64,000 nucleotides of DNA from positions 1,302,001-1,366,000 of the forward strand of contig JAHLEZ010000010.1 of NCBI GenBank assembly GCA_020726505.1, read 5' to 3'. Position numbers and translations under genes: made by a program. A model generated the notes under the pieces. It was not told the origin of the DNA. It was given only the letters and a program-made list of their open reading frames with translations, and made no database searches. Below are positions 36,151 to 48,843 of the stretch, one piece after another (position 1 is the first letter of the stretch; each line of letters begins with the position of its first letter). The stretch comes from Leptodontidium sp. MPI-SDFR-AT-0119 (lineage: Eukaryota > Ascomycota > Leotiomycetes > Helotiales > Leptodontidiaceae).

Positions 36151-38384
36151 ATGTTTCGCGCCCAGCAGAATGCCTTCGACGATGTCGTCGGTAAGTTTGC
36201 CCAAGCCTCCGTCAAGCTGGAGCTCTAGGAGCTTGGGAACCACTGCCTACAGACCAGCTGCTAACTCTCCACAGCCAAGGCGACTGATGAAAACCTTACC
36301 TCGGAGAATTGGGAGTATATTCTGGATGTCTGCGACAAAGTGACAACAGAGGACAGTGGTGCCAAGGATGCTGTGGCGGCTATGATCAAAAGACTGGCGC
36401 ATCGGAATGCCAACGTTCAGTTATACACTCTGGAGGTAAGAGGCTCCTCAAAGATCCATCACCTTGAACTTCTGCTGATATATTCCATAGCTTGCCAATG
36501 CGCTCAGTCAAAACTGCGGGCCAAAGATTCACCGGGAGCTTGCCTCGAGAGCCTTCACAGACGCCCTCCTTCGATTAGCCAACGACCGAAACACACATCA
36601 GCAAGTCAAGGCGAAGATCCTGGAGCGAATGCAAGAATGGGTAACCATGTTCAAGGACCCAGATCTCGGAATTATGAAGGACCAGTACCATAAGCTCAAG
36701 AGCCAGAATCCAAACCTCCACCCCCCATCCGCCCCACAGAAGAGCAGGCTTACGGATTTGGACCGACAGAAGGAGGAAGAAGAGCTTCAGATGGCATTGA
36801 AATTATCCGTTCAAGATAAGACTTCTCAATCACAAAGCAAGCCCGCCCAACAATCTGAACAATCCTCCGGTCCCTCTCAATCACAGCAAGCCGCGCAACC
36901 ACAGACAGTTCCGTCTGGAACCACGGCGGCCACAGTATCCCGAGTCAGAGCGCTCTTTGATTTCCACGGAACCGATCAAGACGAGTTGACATTCCGGAAA
37001 GGAGATGTGATTGCAGTACTGGAATCAGTGTACAAGGACTGGTGGAAGGGACTCTTGAGAGGACAGACTGGTATCTTTCCACTGAACTACGTTGAGAAGC
37101 TGGCAGATCCTACGGCAGACGAGCTACAACGCGAAGCTCAAATGGAGGCCGAAGTCTTTGCAGAGATCAAGAATGTGGAGAAATTACTTACTCTGCTGAG
37201 TACTTCCTCATCAGACTTGAATGTCAAGGATAACGAAGAGATTACTGTATGTATAACCCAAGTTTCTCCGTGGATATTACTGATGAGAACTTCAGAAACT
37301 ATATCACTCAACACTCGCTATCCGCCCAAAGCTTATTGAGCTGATTGGAAAATACTCCCAGCGTAAAGGTATGTACCTCATTCCAATAATTATCACGTGT
37401 CAATGGTTCTGACATCTGCTAGATGATTTTACTCAACTCAACGAGAGATTCATCAAATCCTGCCGTGACTATGAGAATCTGTTGGATGCATCGATGACAC
37501 AAACCCAGTCTGCATACCAATATGGTCGTCACCAACAAGGCTATGGTGGCGGCTATCCACCTCAAGCAGCTCCGCCACAACAAGACACGCAGAGATACTA
37601 CACTCCTAATCAACAGCAAGGTAAGAAATACATAGGGAATCTCTAGAAGAAAATACTGACCTTGGAAGATTATCCACCCCAATCCACCTCTCCCCAAGGG
37701 TATCCTCCGCAGCCTCTGCGAACTGGACCAGCCCCATTCTATGTTGTCGCACAGCAGCAACAGCAGCAACCTCCCCCAGAGTCTCAGCCAGGACAAGGGC
37801 AACACCAATATCCCCAGAGAGACCCAACTCCTCGCATACCTTCCAATTCAATGCCCGCACCTCTACAAACAAGTTCGCCACCTCCCAACCAGTACCCCCC
37901 ACCCCAAGCTCAGACTGGTCGCCGACCTCAAAGCACCTACTCCAATCCACAAGAACTCGCGACCTCCGTGTATGACTCCCCAGTTGGCCAACAGCCAAAT
38001 TCTGCTTATAGCGCATCTCTCTACTCCCAAGATGACCCCTACAGTGCCGGAGCACCTTCAAATGCCCAACCGCCGCCCGCTCAACAACAATATAATGCCT
38101 ATGCTCCTCCCCAGCAGCAATATCCACCTCCTAGTCAACCTAGCTACGATGCCCCGCCTCCACCAAATGCAAGTGCTCCCCCACCGCCAGGTGGTGTGAA
38201 CGCAGGCTACCCAAACATTGGACAACCACTTGATGCCAGACAAACATTACCAAGTCAAGGCGCAGCAGCTCAGACTCAATACAAGCCCTACCAACGACCA
38301 GGATCGTCAGATGGGCACATGACAGCACCCAGCGCACCTCCAGGCGGGCCGGCGGATTTCTACAGGCAGAGCACGGCATACTAG
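36151..38384 (+). CDS. HSE1: HSE1, ESCRT-0 subunit (VHS-UIM-SH3)
   Basis: Partner of Vps27 in ESCRT-0, which gathers ubiquitinated cargo at endosomes. Six exons: 36151-36190, 36275-36435, 36491-37246, 37296-37368, 37423-37620, 37669-38384 (647 aa). VHS domain at about 5-145 (ATDENLTSENWEYILDVCDKV, HRNANVQLYTLELANAL, HRELASRAFTDALLRL). UIM at about 160-182 (EEELQMALKLS). SH3 at about 215-272 (RVRALFDFHGTDQDELTF, DWWKGLLRGQTGIFPLNYVE). A helical GAT-like segment follows (about 285-390). The last 250 residues are Pro/Gln/Tyr-rich and disordered. All introns are 48-84 nt with GTAAG/GTATGT donors. The N-terminus MFRAQQNAFDDVV matches the family as I know it. Confidence 0.95.
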
Positions 38385-38823
38385 ATCTAATTCTCCTTTT
38401 TGGCTTGTTCATCCTTTGTATGTAGTAAGAAGGGCAAGGTAGCGACGGTGATTTCTTGAAGTAGGGATGGAGAATTGAGAGCACAGACAGAGAGATAGGA
38501 CGGGCGATGCAATAGGAAAGGATGAGACAAAGATAGTTTTCTCAAATGTAATTTTCAGAAATTCCATTACGCAAACCCACACACATACCATTGATTCCAT
38601 CCCGTCCCCTTCTAGCTAACGCAAGATTCTTTGAGAAGATAAGTCGGCAAAGTCGTCAGAAGATCTAGAGACATTCAAGGTTTCTTCAAGGAAGACGAGC
38701 CGACAATGTCACCAAAGGATCAGGACATTCAGGAAGTAAAATCATAAGCTCCTTTACTCCCTACGTACTTTGCACCACCATATCCACCATCTCCTCCCCA
38801 TCTCCTCCCCATCTCCTCCGCCC

Positions 38824-39675
38824 CTATCTTCTAGCCCTAATAGTAATAGTCCAAACAACCGGATTTTCTCTAACTTCCTCGGCTTTCTCCTCATCTAATC
38901 AAGTAACGTTAATGTTAGCTTTTCCTTTCATCTCTTTGATCTCAACTTAACTAATGTTCCGGGGAAATTACATGACATTGCACAAGTATGAGTTGCTGTT
39001 ACAATGTACTGTATTGCAATACTGCAATGTACTTCAATGGAAATAAATGAAGAGAGCAAACCTACCGAAAAGAGGAAAGTCCTCACAGTTACAGCCACAC
39101 TCATAACCCCTACTACGTAACGACGAAAGTCAGCATGGATACCTTTTTGGAGATAGTTTTTGGAATTGGACGGGGGATATGTGTCCAAACCTTCTTGGGA
39201 CATTTAGAGAAGGGGGGAGAATGGATGGGAGAACTTACAGTTCATGAAGGTTTACACCTCCTTCTTCGTCCTCTTCATCCCCTTTTTCATCTTCTTCCTC
39301 ATCCTCCTCTTCCTCCGATCTGGTGTTGGTATTAACATCTGTGAAGTACTGTTATCCACCGATCTACCTCCTACTTTCATCTCAAACCCCCAACTCTCGA
39401 ATCAAAACAACATTATCCTCATGGAATAGTCCCCAAATCTTTTTAGTACATCTCCAAAATGATAAATAAAACGGGCCTGAAAGCTTACCTTTTTCAATGA
39501 CAGTGATGTCCTTCATGTCTTTATCAAAACCGACATGGTCGCGCTCAGAGATCGAATTTGCATTTGTGCTTCTTTGAAATTAGCACTTTTACTTTCCCTT
39601 CGGATGGACAATGGGAGTTTAAGTAGAGACCTACGTAGATGACATTGTTACAAGGACTTTGAATTTGAGAGCCAT
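38824..39675 (-). CDS. Hidden five-exon small acidic protein with Cys cluster (113 aa)
   Basis: No ORF here is long enough to be noticed, but five short pieces splice into one frame: 39675-39635, 39571-39489, 39338-39239, 39112-39066, 38894-38824 (342 nt). Donors are GTAGGT, GTAAGC, GTAAGT and GTAGGT. Branch-like GCTAAT, CTGAC and CTAAC/TTAAC precede the acceptors. The protein has a short basic head, KDMKDITVIEKD, a run of Glu/Asp (EEEEDEEEDE type), then YECGCNCEDF, and ends VVWTITIRARR. The CxCxC could bind metal. Two acceptors are tandem NAG pairs (AAGAAG and TAGTAG), each allowing a one-codon difference. I know no family; it lies tail-to-tail with HSE1 and upstream of the transhydrogenase on the same strand. 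Confidence 0.6.
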
Positions 39676-39897
39676 TGTGATTTGATTAGATGAGTCTGCG
39701 TCACAGATCGAAAGTCGTCGCTCTGAGTTGTTGCTTGTTGTTGAGTCCCTTAACCACTGACATTCGAATAGGCGAGAGACATATTCTATACAACTCTAGA
39801 CGAGAAGTAAAAGGTGAACTCTCGAACCTTCAATTCAAATTTTCTTATTTACATCCTCCCAAAACTTTTTTTAAGCGAGATGGAGAAGTGACTCAAT

Positions 39898-41768
39898 TTA
39901 ATGATCCATAGCATCCTCAAACAAAGCCCTCAACTGCTCCCTCTCCTCACCCACCTCCTCCGCCAACCCAGGCGCAAGCATCAACACCCTCCTCTGCGGC
40001 AACGTGCCCTCCACCAAATCATCCAGATGCTCCCTCTTGAACCCGAGATCCTTCAACCCTCGAGGCTGATCGCCTAGCTCAGCTAGGAATTTCTCAAGGG
40101 CTTCGCCTAGAACTTCACCCGCGCTCTCTTTCTTGACGTTGGAGATGTCGACGCCGAATGCTTCGGCGGCTGCCAAGTGTCGCTCGGGGTTGGAGGGGCC
40201 TGTGAAGCGGAAGACGGCTGGTGCGGAGACGGCGACAGAGACGCCATGGGGGATGATGGGGGTGTCGACTTGGTAACCGGCATGTTTGTAGCCTGGATTT
40301 TGGCCGGAGATGGGGTAGGACATTCCTGAGTATACCATTAGCGAGGTGCTAGCAAAGTTGATAGTGTCGGGTTTGCTTACCGTGACATAGATGTACACCT
40401 GCATTTCCAAATCCAACACCGGCTAGAGTAGCGGCTAGTAACATCTGACTTTGAGCTTCATGATCTTCTGGATCCTTCGTAGCTCTTGGTAGATACTTGA
40501 CTGTACTCCTCAAAGCTTGCAGGGAGAAGATATCACTGATGGGATTAGCGCCCTGGTAAGCCGGTCTGTTGATTGGGTTCTGTGGTCGAGGTGTCCGTTC
40601 AAAATACGGAATTGCAGTCCAACTTTCTAAACTATGGCACAACACATCCAACCCTGAGCTTGCGTGGACAGCGGATGGCATTGTGCGGGTGTTGAGGGGA
40701 TCACATATCCCTAGAGTGGGCTTTAGATTGCGGTGTGCTATTCCTGTCTTTGCACGTTTTGAGACGAGGTCGAAGATTGCTGTTCCGGTTGTTTCGGAGC
40801 CAGTACCTGCTGTTGTGGGAACGGCGATGAGAGGCTTCAATGGTTTGTCGATTGGTAATCCCTTGCCCAATGGAGCGTTTACAAAGTCTAGGAATTCGGC
40901 GTCTTTACACAAGAGACATATTAGCACTTCCCTAGTTCAAATTATCAAGATTTGGTGGGGAAATTAGGACTCTGATCCTAAGAGAGATCCCTGGGAGTTG
41001 GATCTCGAGATAATCGGAAAAGAAGTGGGTATATGCTGACCTGGGTAGCAAGTATAAAGGTTCATGAGCTTAGCGGTGTCAATAACAGATCCACCACCCA
41101 CAGCCAAAAACGCATCCGGTTGATACGGCTTAGCGAACTCAATCGCCTCCTTAATCCTAATCTCATCTATTAGCAACCGCATCCATACTTACCTACCATT
41201 CACCTCAATCTCCAACAAGGATTGAATCCACTTACGAGCTATCCTTCGGCTCAATCCTACACTTATCAAACACGGTAAACTCCACGCCCTCCCTCGTCAA
41301 GCCCTCCACAACCTGCTTCATGGCATCCAGATTCTTCACCACGCTATCCGTAACCACACACACCCTCTTGGCACCCATATTCTTGAAATCCATACCCACC
41401 TCCTTCGTCACCCCGGGGCCGAAGCGGATCGACGACGCAGCCATCTCGAACGCGTACTCTTTCTGCCGGGAGAGGTCCACGGGCGTGCCGTAGTTGCGTT
41501 GCAGGTTGCGCTTTGCGTGGGAGAGGAGCCCCGAGGAGGGCTGGTGGTGATGGTGGTGGGATGGGTTGCCGTGGCAGGGACAGCTGGGTGGGTGGGTGTA
41601 TTGGACTGTGCGGAGGAGGTTCATTGCTCGTGCTGCTCGCTGGGGAATGAATGGGTTAGCATGTTTTCGAGCTTGGGATGGGGAGGTTGAATGTGTTTTC
41701 TTCTTCTTCTATGCTGGACTGGGCTTGACTTGACTTACCGTGGGAGCGATGCGCACTGCGGATGCCAT
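39898..41768 (-). CDS. Iron-containing alcohol dehydrogenase, hydroxyacid-oxoacid transhydrogenase type (ADHFE1-like)
   Basis: Predicted mitochondrial enzyme that oxidises 4-hydroxybutyrate-type hydroxyacids with 2-oxoglutarate as acceptor in the ADHFE1 family. Exons 41768-41739, 41639-41236, 41156-41041, 40902-40381, 40325-39898 (499 aa). The N-terminus (MASAVRIAPTRAARAMNLLRT) is basic and Ala/Arg-rich, fitting a mitochondrial presequence; a His run follows. NAD-binding GGGSVIDTAK and PTTAGTGSETTG are present. Metal-ligand regions are DVLCHSLESW, GNAGVHLCHGMSYPI and PIIPHG. Length is close to human ADHFE1 (about 467 aa) plus a longer leader. Introns are 55-138 nt with GCTAAT-type branch sites. 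The exact substrate is inferred from family only. Confidence 0.93.
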
Positions 41769-43250
41769 CTTGAATATCTACCTAGGTAGGTCGAAAAGGA
41801 ACAGAAGTGGGGTAGATGGATGAAATGAAGCTGTTACTGAGCTCTGAGTAGGTAGAAGATAGCTTAGAATTGACCGGTGATGCTTGATATATCTGTCGTT
41901 AACTCGGGATTGAACAGAAGGATGGCCTAGAAAAAGAAAGGAGAAGAAGAGAGTTAAGAGCAAGAGAGCGAGAACGGTGTAGAGGACATTGACATTGACG
42001 ATGTGGGGCTTGGTCTGTAGCTGACTGAGATCCAATATCCTCCCTTCCCATCCCCGGTGGATGTTTCGTCTTCCCCCTCCACGAAGCGAGCCGAGCTCGA
42101 GCTCCAAGCTCCAAGCTCCAGATTCCCCGCATCCTCGGCTCACATCTTCCGGCACCGGCATGCAGGGTATGTATGCATGGCTGCTTGTTTGTTGACTTTT
42201 AGACCTGGCATCTTACTTGACATTACTCACTACCCTCTTTCCTTTTTGGAATTGAGCAGCATGAAAGGAAAGGAAAGTAGAGAATAGGGTAAATGATGAA
42301 GAACAAAATCCACATCATTGCATGCAATAATACATACTTAGTTTAGCTGTCTGGTATGGTCACTTACCTAGGTACTTGGCTGCCTTATGGTTTGTTCTTC
42401 CGAACTTACATCCGAACCAATCGGATGACCCAGAGGGACAAACAGAGCTTCATGAACTGCTCCGAGATAGGGAGATTTCAATTCTAGAAGTTCGTCAAGA
42501 TCTAGGGGTAGTTTTTGGTAGATGTGTTTATTTGTTTCCTGGCTGTTAGGTCTTGTTTTGACTGGCGAGCATCTCACGACCTGTTACAAAGTTGACGGTC
42601 CTGATCAGTGACATCAAATTATATGACCATCGATATATCTAGTCTGAATACTGATGGTACCTTTCGACAGACGCTTGTATTAGATGGTTCTGAAATTCTG
42701 AAATGAAACTCCTCCCCAAATTCACCAACTCAAAACACCACAACAAACGAACCCGCAAAGATCTCAAGGACAGTTCAAAGTTCATCATCAGATTTATCTC
42801 AGTAGTAATCGTTCGCCTATACACAAAGCCCCTCTTATAAACTCCAATCCAAGGTATCAAATCCTATCCATCCAATATCAATTTGGAAAATAAAGTTGCG
42901 TGGTTCCGTTCCCGGTCGCCCCTCTCCATGCATCAACCAACCAACCAACCAACCAACCAAGCATGATGCCTCGAAAAAAAAACAAAACCGAAACAAAAAA
43001 GAGGAAAGCCAAAGCCGCCCCCTATCCCCGCCACACCGCGCCTCGCCTAGCATAATCAAAAGGCACCTGTAAATGCCCACCATTCCAGACTCCAGCTATT
43101 CATCCGCAGGAACGTGAAAGTGGCAGATTCGCTTGCGCTGCGTCACGCTGTGCAATATGTGAAAAACATTCAGAGATGGCGTGCATCAATGGTTGAAACG
43201 TATGTCCTCGAGAGCCCACCCCCTCTTTACTTGAGACCTGCGTACAGGAT
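41769..43250. other. Intergenic region with (CAAC)n microsatellite
   Basis: 5' flank of the transhydrogenase gene and 3' flank of ATG13. A CAAC tandem (CCAACCAACC...) occupies about 42934-42960. Several GAGCTCCAAGCTC-type short repeats are at 42093-42120. No supported gene. Confidence 0.45.
42934..42960. repeat. (CAAC)n microsatellite
   Basis: Six to seven perfect CAAC copies. Confidence 0.85.
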
Positions 43251-46200
43251 TTACTCTCCGTGCCAACCTCTTCGGCTCCCTCTACGGCTGCTTGAGCCGG
43301 AATCTCCTCCACCTCGCGCATCATAGCCATGTCGGTCGCTGGTGCCCGTCACTCCACCTCCTCTGTTATCCTCAAGACTTTTCCTTGAGTTGTCCCTTCC
43401 TATCTCGCTCATTTGGAAGAGTAATGGCTCGTCATCATGTTCGTATACTCCAGCTGTCCTGGTGAAGCTGAGTCTACCACTGGCTCTCTCGCTTGTACCA
43501 CTTCCACTGGCTCGTTCGATCAAGCTAGATGAAGACGCCGTTGGTGGAGTGACACCTCGCCCACCAGTTCGACCTAATCTCGGGCGATAAGGCGAGTTCA
43601 TAGAGCCAACGGATTGACCCCTAGGCATCTGGGGGGCTTCTGAATCGTTAGCTTCGAGAGAAGACGATGGCTGGCGTGACATTGGTGTAGATGACTCTTT
43701 CAAATGAGGTGCCGGTTGCAAGAGTCGTGATGGAGACGGGGATGAAGCTGACGCAACTGGGTCGGCTGCTTGGCTAATTCCAAGGAGGGCACTGAGGCTT
43801 GGTGGCTCGCGCTCATCAGCGCCCAGGCTGATGCTCCGATGAATGCCAAACGGGAGATCACCCAAGTCCTCTTCTACAGCCATAGACCGATGCTGCTGTG
43901 CAACAGAGCTCGATCTTCTCGCGTGGGGAAAATACGTCCGTGGTGATGTTGGGATATTGATTGCGTTCGTACCCCGCTCGTTCGACTGGTCATCATCCGC
44001 AACATCCTCGAGTGGCGCCTCTGGTGCAGTTCTACTGCGGTAGCTCAGCCTTCGAGGTTCAGCGGAATACTCCGCTATAGAGTTGGCACTCAATCGTGAA
44101 GGAATTGCAGGTGTATGTGGAGTGTGTGGCGATACTGGCTTACCAGGCGACGAAGAAGCCGACATGGACGTGGCTGCCACCATTGGAGGAACACCAGACA
44201 ATTGTCGACTTGAAGAGCTAGACGAGCGGTGTAACATAGTTGAAGACGACAAAGATTCCGTCAATGCATTGTTTGACTCTCGCATTGACTGGAACTTTGA
44301 TAACTGGGCACTTGTCCTCTTCGTAGATGCGCTTCCAGAAGGCTCAAAACTCTGTAGAGTCTTCTTGCTGTCTAACAACTTGAGAAATTCGGAGATGTTA
44401 TCGTCGTCGGTCTGTAAGGAGTCTGAGCTTGCACCAGCCCCAAGATCAGCAAGAAGACCTGAGCCGGGCTGTACCGACGACGAAAGGCTTTGCTTGCCGC
44501 TGCTTCCTTGGTCCTCGTCCACGATCTTGCTGGTGCCACCATAAGATGACCTTCCACGGCGATGAGTGAAACTGCTGCTATACCTACTTAGAGGTGTAGG
44601 TTTTGGCGAGCTCGAAGCGGATGGGGTGACAGAATTATCAGGTACAATCGGTCCTCCTCTAAGAGTAGCGGGCATACCAGCTGTCAGAGAGGAGCGATTT
44701 CGAGCTTGGGTCAATGCACTAATCCCCGAACCTCTGGGTAACGATTGTGGCGATTGTGGTGGGATATCACCCGGATTCTGAAATGGACTGTTGCGGCCTG
44801 GCGAAGAAGACAGCGAACCTGCTTTGAAGGGCTGAAACGATAAGGAAGGCCTTCTCGCTGATGTGACACCTTCCAGTGATATCAACGAAGCCCTTGATGT
44901 TTGCATTGGCCGGGATTTTGGAGCTGATCCTGAGCCCACAGATGGAGAGCTTGTCTCCGAGCCCATGGTTTTGGCAGCTCGTAAAGCAGATATAGGGCTT
45001 GAAGCCCCCGGAGGCGCATCGCCATGGAAGGTAGAAAGACTTCCATACGCTTGGATTGGTTCAGGGTCCTCGTTTCGTTGGTGTCGATGCGCAGGTAAAG
45101 ACCCAACTTCAACTGTTTTTGAGGCTCCACGACGAGTGTCTTTCGCACCTAACGATGGCTGGAAGAAATGCTCATCCGCACCCATAAACCTCGAGCTCAA
45201 CAGGGCTTCAGAGTCATCAACACGGAAATTACAATCGTTTCGGTACGATACTTCGGCTGAGAACTGTCCTACGGGAGTCTCAGTGGTGCCGAGAAGGTAG
45301 TCCGTTGTAACCGGGCCTCCATACTCATATAGGGGATGAGTAAGCGCATCGAATCGGTTTCGTTGAACATCACCGGTCAAGATACGGCAACTGACCCGCA
45401 GCGAACTGTTCGCTGATCCGCTTTTCGCCAGGGTCTTTACAAATCTCCAAGCTGGGACAAACTTGGTTGTCGCATACAACGAGCGAAAGAAGACAATGCA
45501 CTTCTTGTAGACTGTGGGCAATGTAGAGCCAAAGTCGTGTGTCCTTTCTCCTGGACTATCTTTAAGCTCGATTTTCCACCGTTCCAGTATCACTTCGCTA
45601 TTTTCTCTTGATCCGCTAGACCTGTTCAGCGCCTCTAGAACATCCCATCTCTTCCCTTGATCATCAACAATGACCAAGCTCTGACTAGTCGTCAAATTCG
45701 AAGTGTCGATAAATGTTTCAATTATAAGTGGTTTGGGTCGGTTTTGGTATCCGCCGCAGGTTTTCCACACACTGAGGTCGTCCTTGAAAGCGCTTGTATC
45801 GTCGGTCTCTATTTGGAACTGGAATCCATGTTATTAGTTTATAGAGCCAGATTAGGCAGAGGCTCCCGAAACATACCCATTTATTAAGCTTCTTCGTCCC
45901 ATCTTTGGTAAATACCACAGGTAACGGCATTCGAGATTGCAAAACAAGATAAGCAGCCTTGGTGTGGAAGTTCTACAGTAGTCCCCAGAAGTATCAGCAT
46001 GCCAATCCCTTGGTTTTTGATGGATGGCCGAGCTCACCTGTATGATTTGGTCCAATTTCTTCACCACATCTCGACTTGGACCACTTGTAGCTATAACACC
46101 GCTATCCCCACTGCCTTCATCAGCCTCGTTGTATGCGTTGTAGGCAGGTATGTCCGCTGCTAACCTGGAATTCGAATTCGAGCTCGAGCCTTCTTCTCTG

Positions 46201-46283
46201 GGATTGTTTGTTCGAGTAGGATTCGTTCTAGGGGAGGAGGCTGGCGAAGCCGTAATCGGTGATGGGCGCGGATGTTGATGCAT
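43251..46283 (-). CDS. ATG13: ATG13, autophagy initiation (Atg1 complex) subunit
   Basis: Regulatory subunit of the Atg1 kinase complex; dephosphorylated on TORC1 inhibition to start autophagy. Exons 46283-46038, 45972-45877, 45818-43251 (969 aa). The start has A at -3 and is the first ATG of the frame. The HORMA-fold ATG13 domain covers about 75-330: KKLDQIIQ, NFHTKAAYLVLQSRMP, KLNKWFQIETDD, PLIIETFID, CIVFFRSLYATTKFVPAW, and CRILTGD with the YLLGTTETPVG loop. The remaining 640 residues are Ser/Pro-rich and disordered with many S/T-P sites, as expected of a TORC1 target. EFLKLLDSKK near 590 may be the Atg1/Atg17-binding region. The C-terminus is Arg/Gly-rich. Length fits filamentous Atg13 proteins. 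Confidence 0.95.
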
Positions 46284-48170
46284 TTTGGGGACTTTCGTGC
46301 TCAACGAGGACGTCGAGACTGAGGATGCTGTCGTTGTGGGATGCTGTACGGTGCACAGTGTGTGCAGGAAGCTCCGTCTTGCTCCCGTATGCAAGGCTAA
46401 ACGGCAGCGTTCGTAGGGCTAGATGTCGAATGAAGTAGAACCTGGATACCTCATGATTTGGGCATCCATCGTCGTTTGATCGCTAGTGACTTCTCGAATG
46501 GCACTTTTGTGTGCTGGAAGGAAAGTGAATGACAAAATGGAGATGGACTGGACTGGACTGGTTGGACGTATTGGAAGGGTTCCGGTGAGTCCAATCGGGT
46601 TGATAGCAGGGGTAGCTGGGGGCCTACAGCTCAGGCAGCGGCGGACATCTTTGTTGAAAAGGCTCCTCGAGTGGCGTTGATGATGATGAAGGAATCAGAG
46701 CTGGTTGGAGTTGGTGGTGGAGTTGAGGAGGGTTCCTTTCCCTTTACTCGAAGATGGTTGATGATGCTTGGACCTAGTACTGACGGGAGACGGGACAGGA
46801 TAGGTAGGATGGAGAGTCATTCCCCAGGGACCCGTAACCGCAACCTTATCTCGTGACTGGATCACAGCGCTTATGTTTGTTTGGTTTGGTTTGCAGCACC
46901 TTGACGGGAGATGAATCTGATATGATACAATTGTAGCGGTGAATGTCGAGCTTGACTTAAGCAAAACAGCAAAGTGCGAATTGCCCTAATTCCAAGCGTG
47001 CGTGGTGCAGAGCAGAGGAGTACAGCGTGTAAGTGAGTGATGTATGGGGACAGGAATGAAGCTCGAATCAAGGGAGGCTTGCCTTTGTACAATACATACA
47101 TACATACATACATACAGGCACTGGCAGCGGCAGCAAGGGCAAGAGCAACAACACCAGACAGCCAGTACAGCCAGTAAGCCAGACCAGCGACCAGTAGCCG
47201 ATTGAGAGCCGGGTTCCCTATCAAATCGAATCGTTATCAGCAGCTGCTCCAGCCGCTAAGATGCAACCACACCTCTCTGCCACCTCCACATCCAACTCTA
47301 CCACCACCACCACTCCCCACGACCAACAGCTAGCCCTCAACAACACCATCATCCCACACAACCCGGAAAGTTGCCTATGCATGTGATCCCCGTCCTAGTC
47401 ATGTAGACTCGGCCATGATCATGCTTGCCTGCCTGTCTGCTCCGCATCTGATCTGATGCCGCTAAATTGCGAATGCAGGACTGACTGCAGCGGCACGACA
47501 GCTGTAGAGCAAGGGAGCTGCATCTGCATCACCGAGTGAGCCAGCTCACACGGTACTCTACCACTCTGCAGACCGCGGATGGCTCTTTCTCGCCATCCGA
47601 GCTACCGGTATCGAGCTATCTATCTATCACTCCTGGACCGCCCCAGGGCAAGAAAGACACCGAGTGGTATTGCTTGCCTTGCTCTGCCTTGCACCCCCTG
47701 GACAGTTCGCCTCGCCGATTGCGGTGAGACTTACTGGCTGATTATCCATCCGGGGCAGACAGACAGACAGGGAGGCCTCCAACCCAACCTTCTGCCTCCA
47801 TCCAGTCCAGTATCATATCACATCTCGCGTCTCAGCGGAGTAGCTTCGTGAAATGGGTGTGCCTGGCCCCCATTGGATTTATTTGCCTTCTTACTTACTC
47901 GTGTCTGCCTCTCTCCTGGAGCTTCCCCACTCTTCTTGCATCTCAAGTCTGTCCTTTACCAGGACTAGCTTTCCGCTTTGGGAACTGCCTTTATCAGCAA
48001 ACCTTACTGGCCGAGTTGGCTGAGGCTTCCGTGGAACTTCAGATGGCATTGTTGTTGGGATCAGGAGAGTTTTCTGTTTGTCTCATGAAGGCACGGCGAA
48101 GATGAGGAGGTCCTCGCCGGGTGGTAGTCAGCAAGAGCTGATCGAATGAGCCCTGGTTAGAATAAGCACA
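46284..48170. other. Intergenic region with (CATA)n microsatellite
   Basis: Promoter and leader side of ATG13. A (ACAT)n tract lies at 47092-47116. ORFs lack domains. Confidence 0.4.
47092..47116. repeat. (ACAT)n microsatellite
   Basis: Six perfect ACAT copies upstream of ATG13. Confidence 0.85.
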
Positions 48171-48569
48171 TCATGTGTCTCGATTACTACTGAATTTGGA
48201 TAACATTAAGATGCAGATTGTGGCAGCACCAAGAGCAAGAGGTATATACCGAGAGCTTTTGAGCAATCTGTGGCTCTGGTAGTATTCCGGGTTGTCACTT
48301 CTCGAGCCGAGAGCGTTGGGATAAGTCTTACTCCAAATTCGATTTCCTCGCGCGTCTTTGAACATTGGCGGTAGCTTCATTCGAGATCCTCCACCACTGT
48401 CGAGGCCTAAGAGTAGAATGCCACTTCTAAGATTTTGCTCACCGAAGGCAGCAAGAGATTTGAGACCATACTTGTAGTGGGTTGGCCCTCTCAAGACCCG
48501 GAGCCCGCATGACTTACGTACCACGTGAATATCACTTATTACATGCCATGAAACATCATTTGCAATCAA
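48171..48569 (-). CDS. Possible small protein with C-terminal membrane segment
   Basis: An open minus-strand frame of up to 132 codons whose first codon is TTG; the first ATG gives only the MKLPPMFKD part (about 70 residues). The last third contains a hydrophobic segment (YIPLALGAATICILML) followed by a short polar tail, as in tail-anchored proteins. A GTGAGC donor-like site inside suggests it could be part of a spliced gene. I do not recognise the sequence. A chance ORF is the main alternative. Confidence 0.3.
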   Translation of the reverse strand: MIANDVSWHVISDIHVVRKSCGLRVLRGPTHYKYGLKSLAAFGEQNLRSGILLLGLDSGGGSRMKLPPMFKDARGNRIWSKTYPNALGSRSDNPEYYQSHRLLKSSRYIPLALGAATICILMLSKFSSNRDT

Positions 48570-48843
48570 TTCAAGATACTCTCTCTGGCTAATTACAAAA
48601 CGGCTGTCAAATCGTCCAGCTGCTACTCCTTTCTATCATTTCAAGCCGAATTTAAGGTATTTTGACTTCCATATCACGTGATTAACGGGTCATTCATTTT
48701 ACCTTAGACACAGGGGGTTATTCATTTTTCTGTGCAAACGGTTGTTCATTTTCTATACCATACAAACGACTTCAGTTTGATGAAAACCTTAACTTTTTTT
48801 TAACATCATGCAAGTATCGAGTCGAAGAGAAGACTTAACCAAC

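Noticed and set aside
25015..46283. Idea that SLM1, ZDS1, HSE1 and ATG13 form a functional TOR/trafficking cluster
   Set aside because: They are separate transcription units on both strands with large gaps; shared pathway membership is expected by chance among conserved genes.
46284..46394. 37-residue extension upstream of the ATG13 start
   Set aside because: It starts at TTG; the ATG at 46283 is the first in frame and has A at -3.
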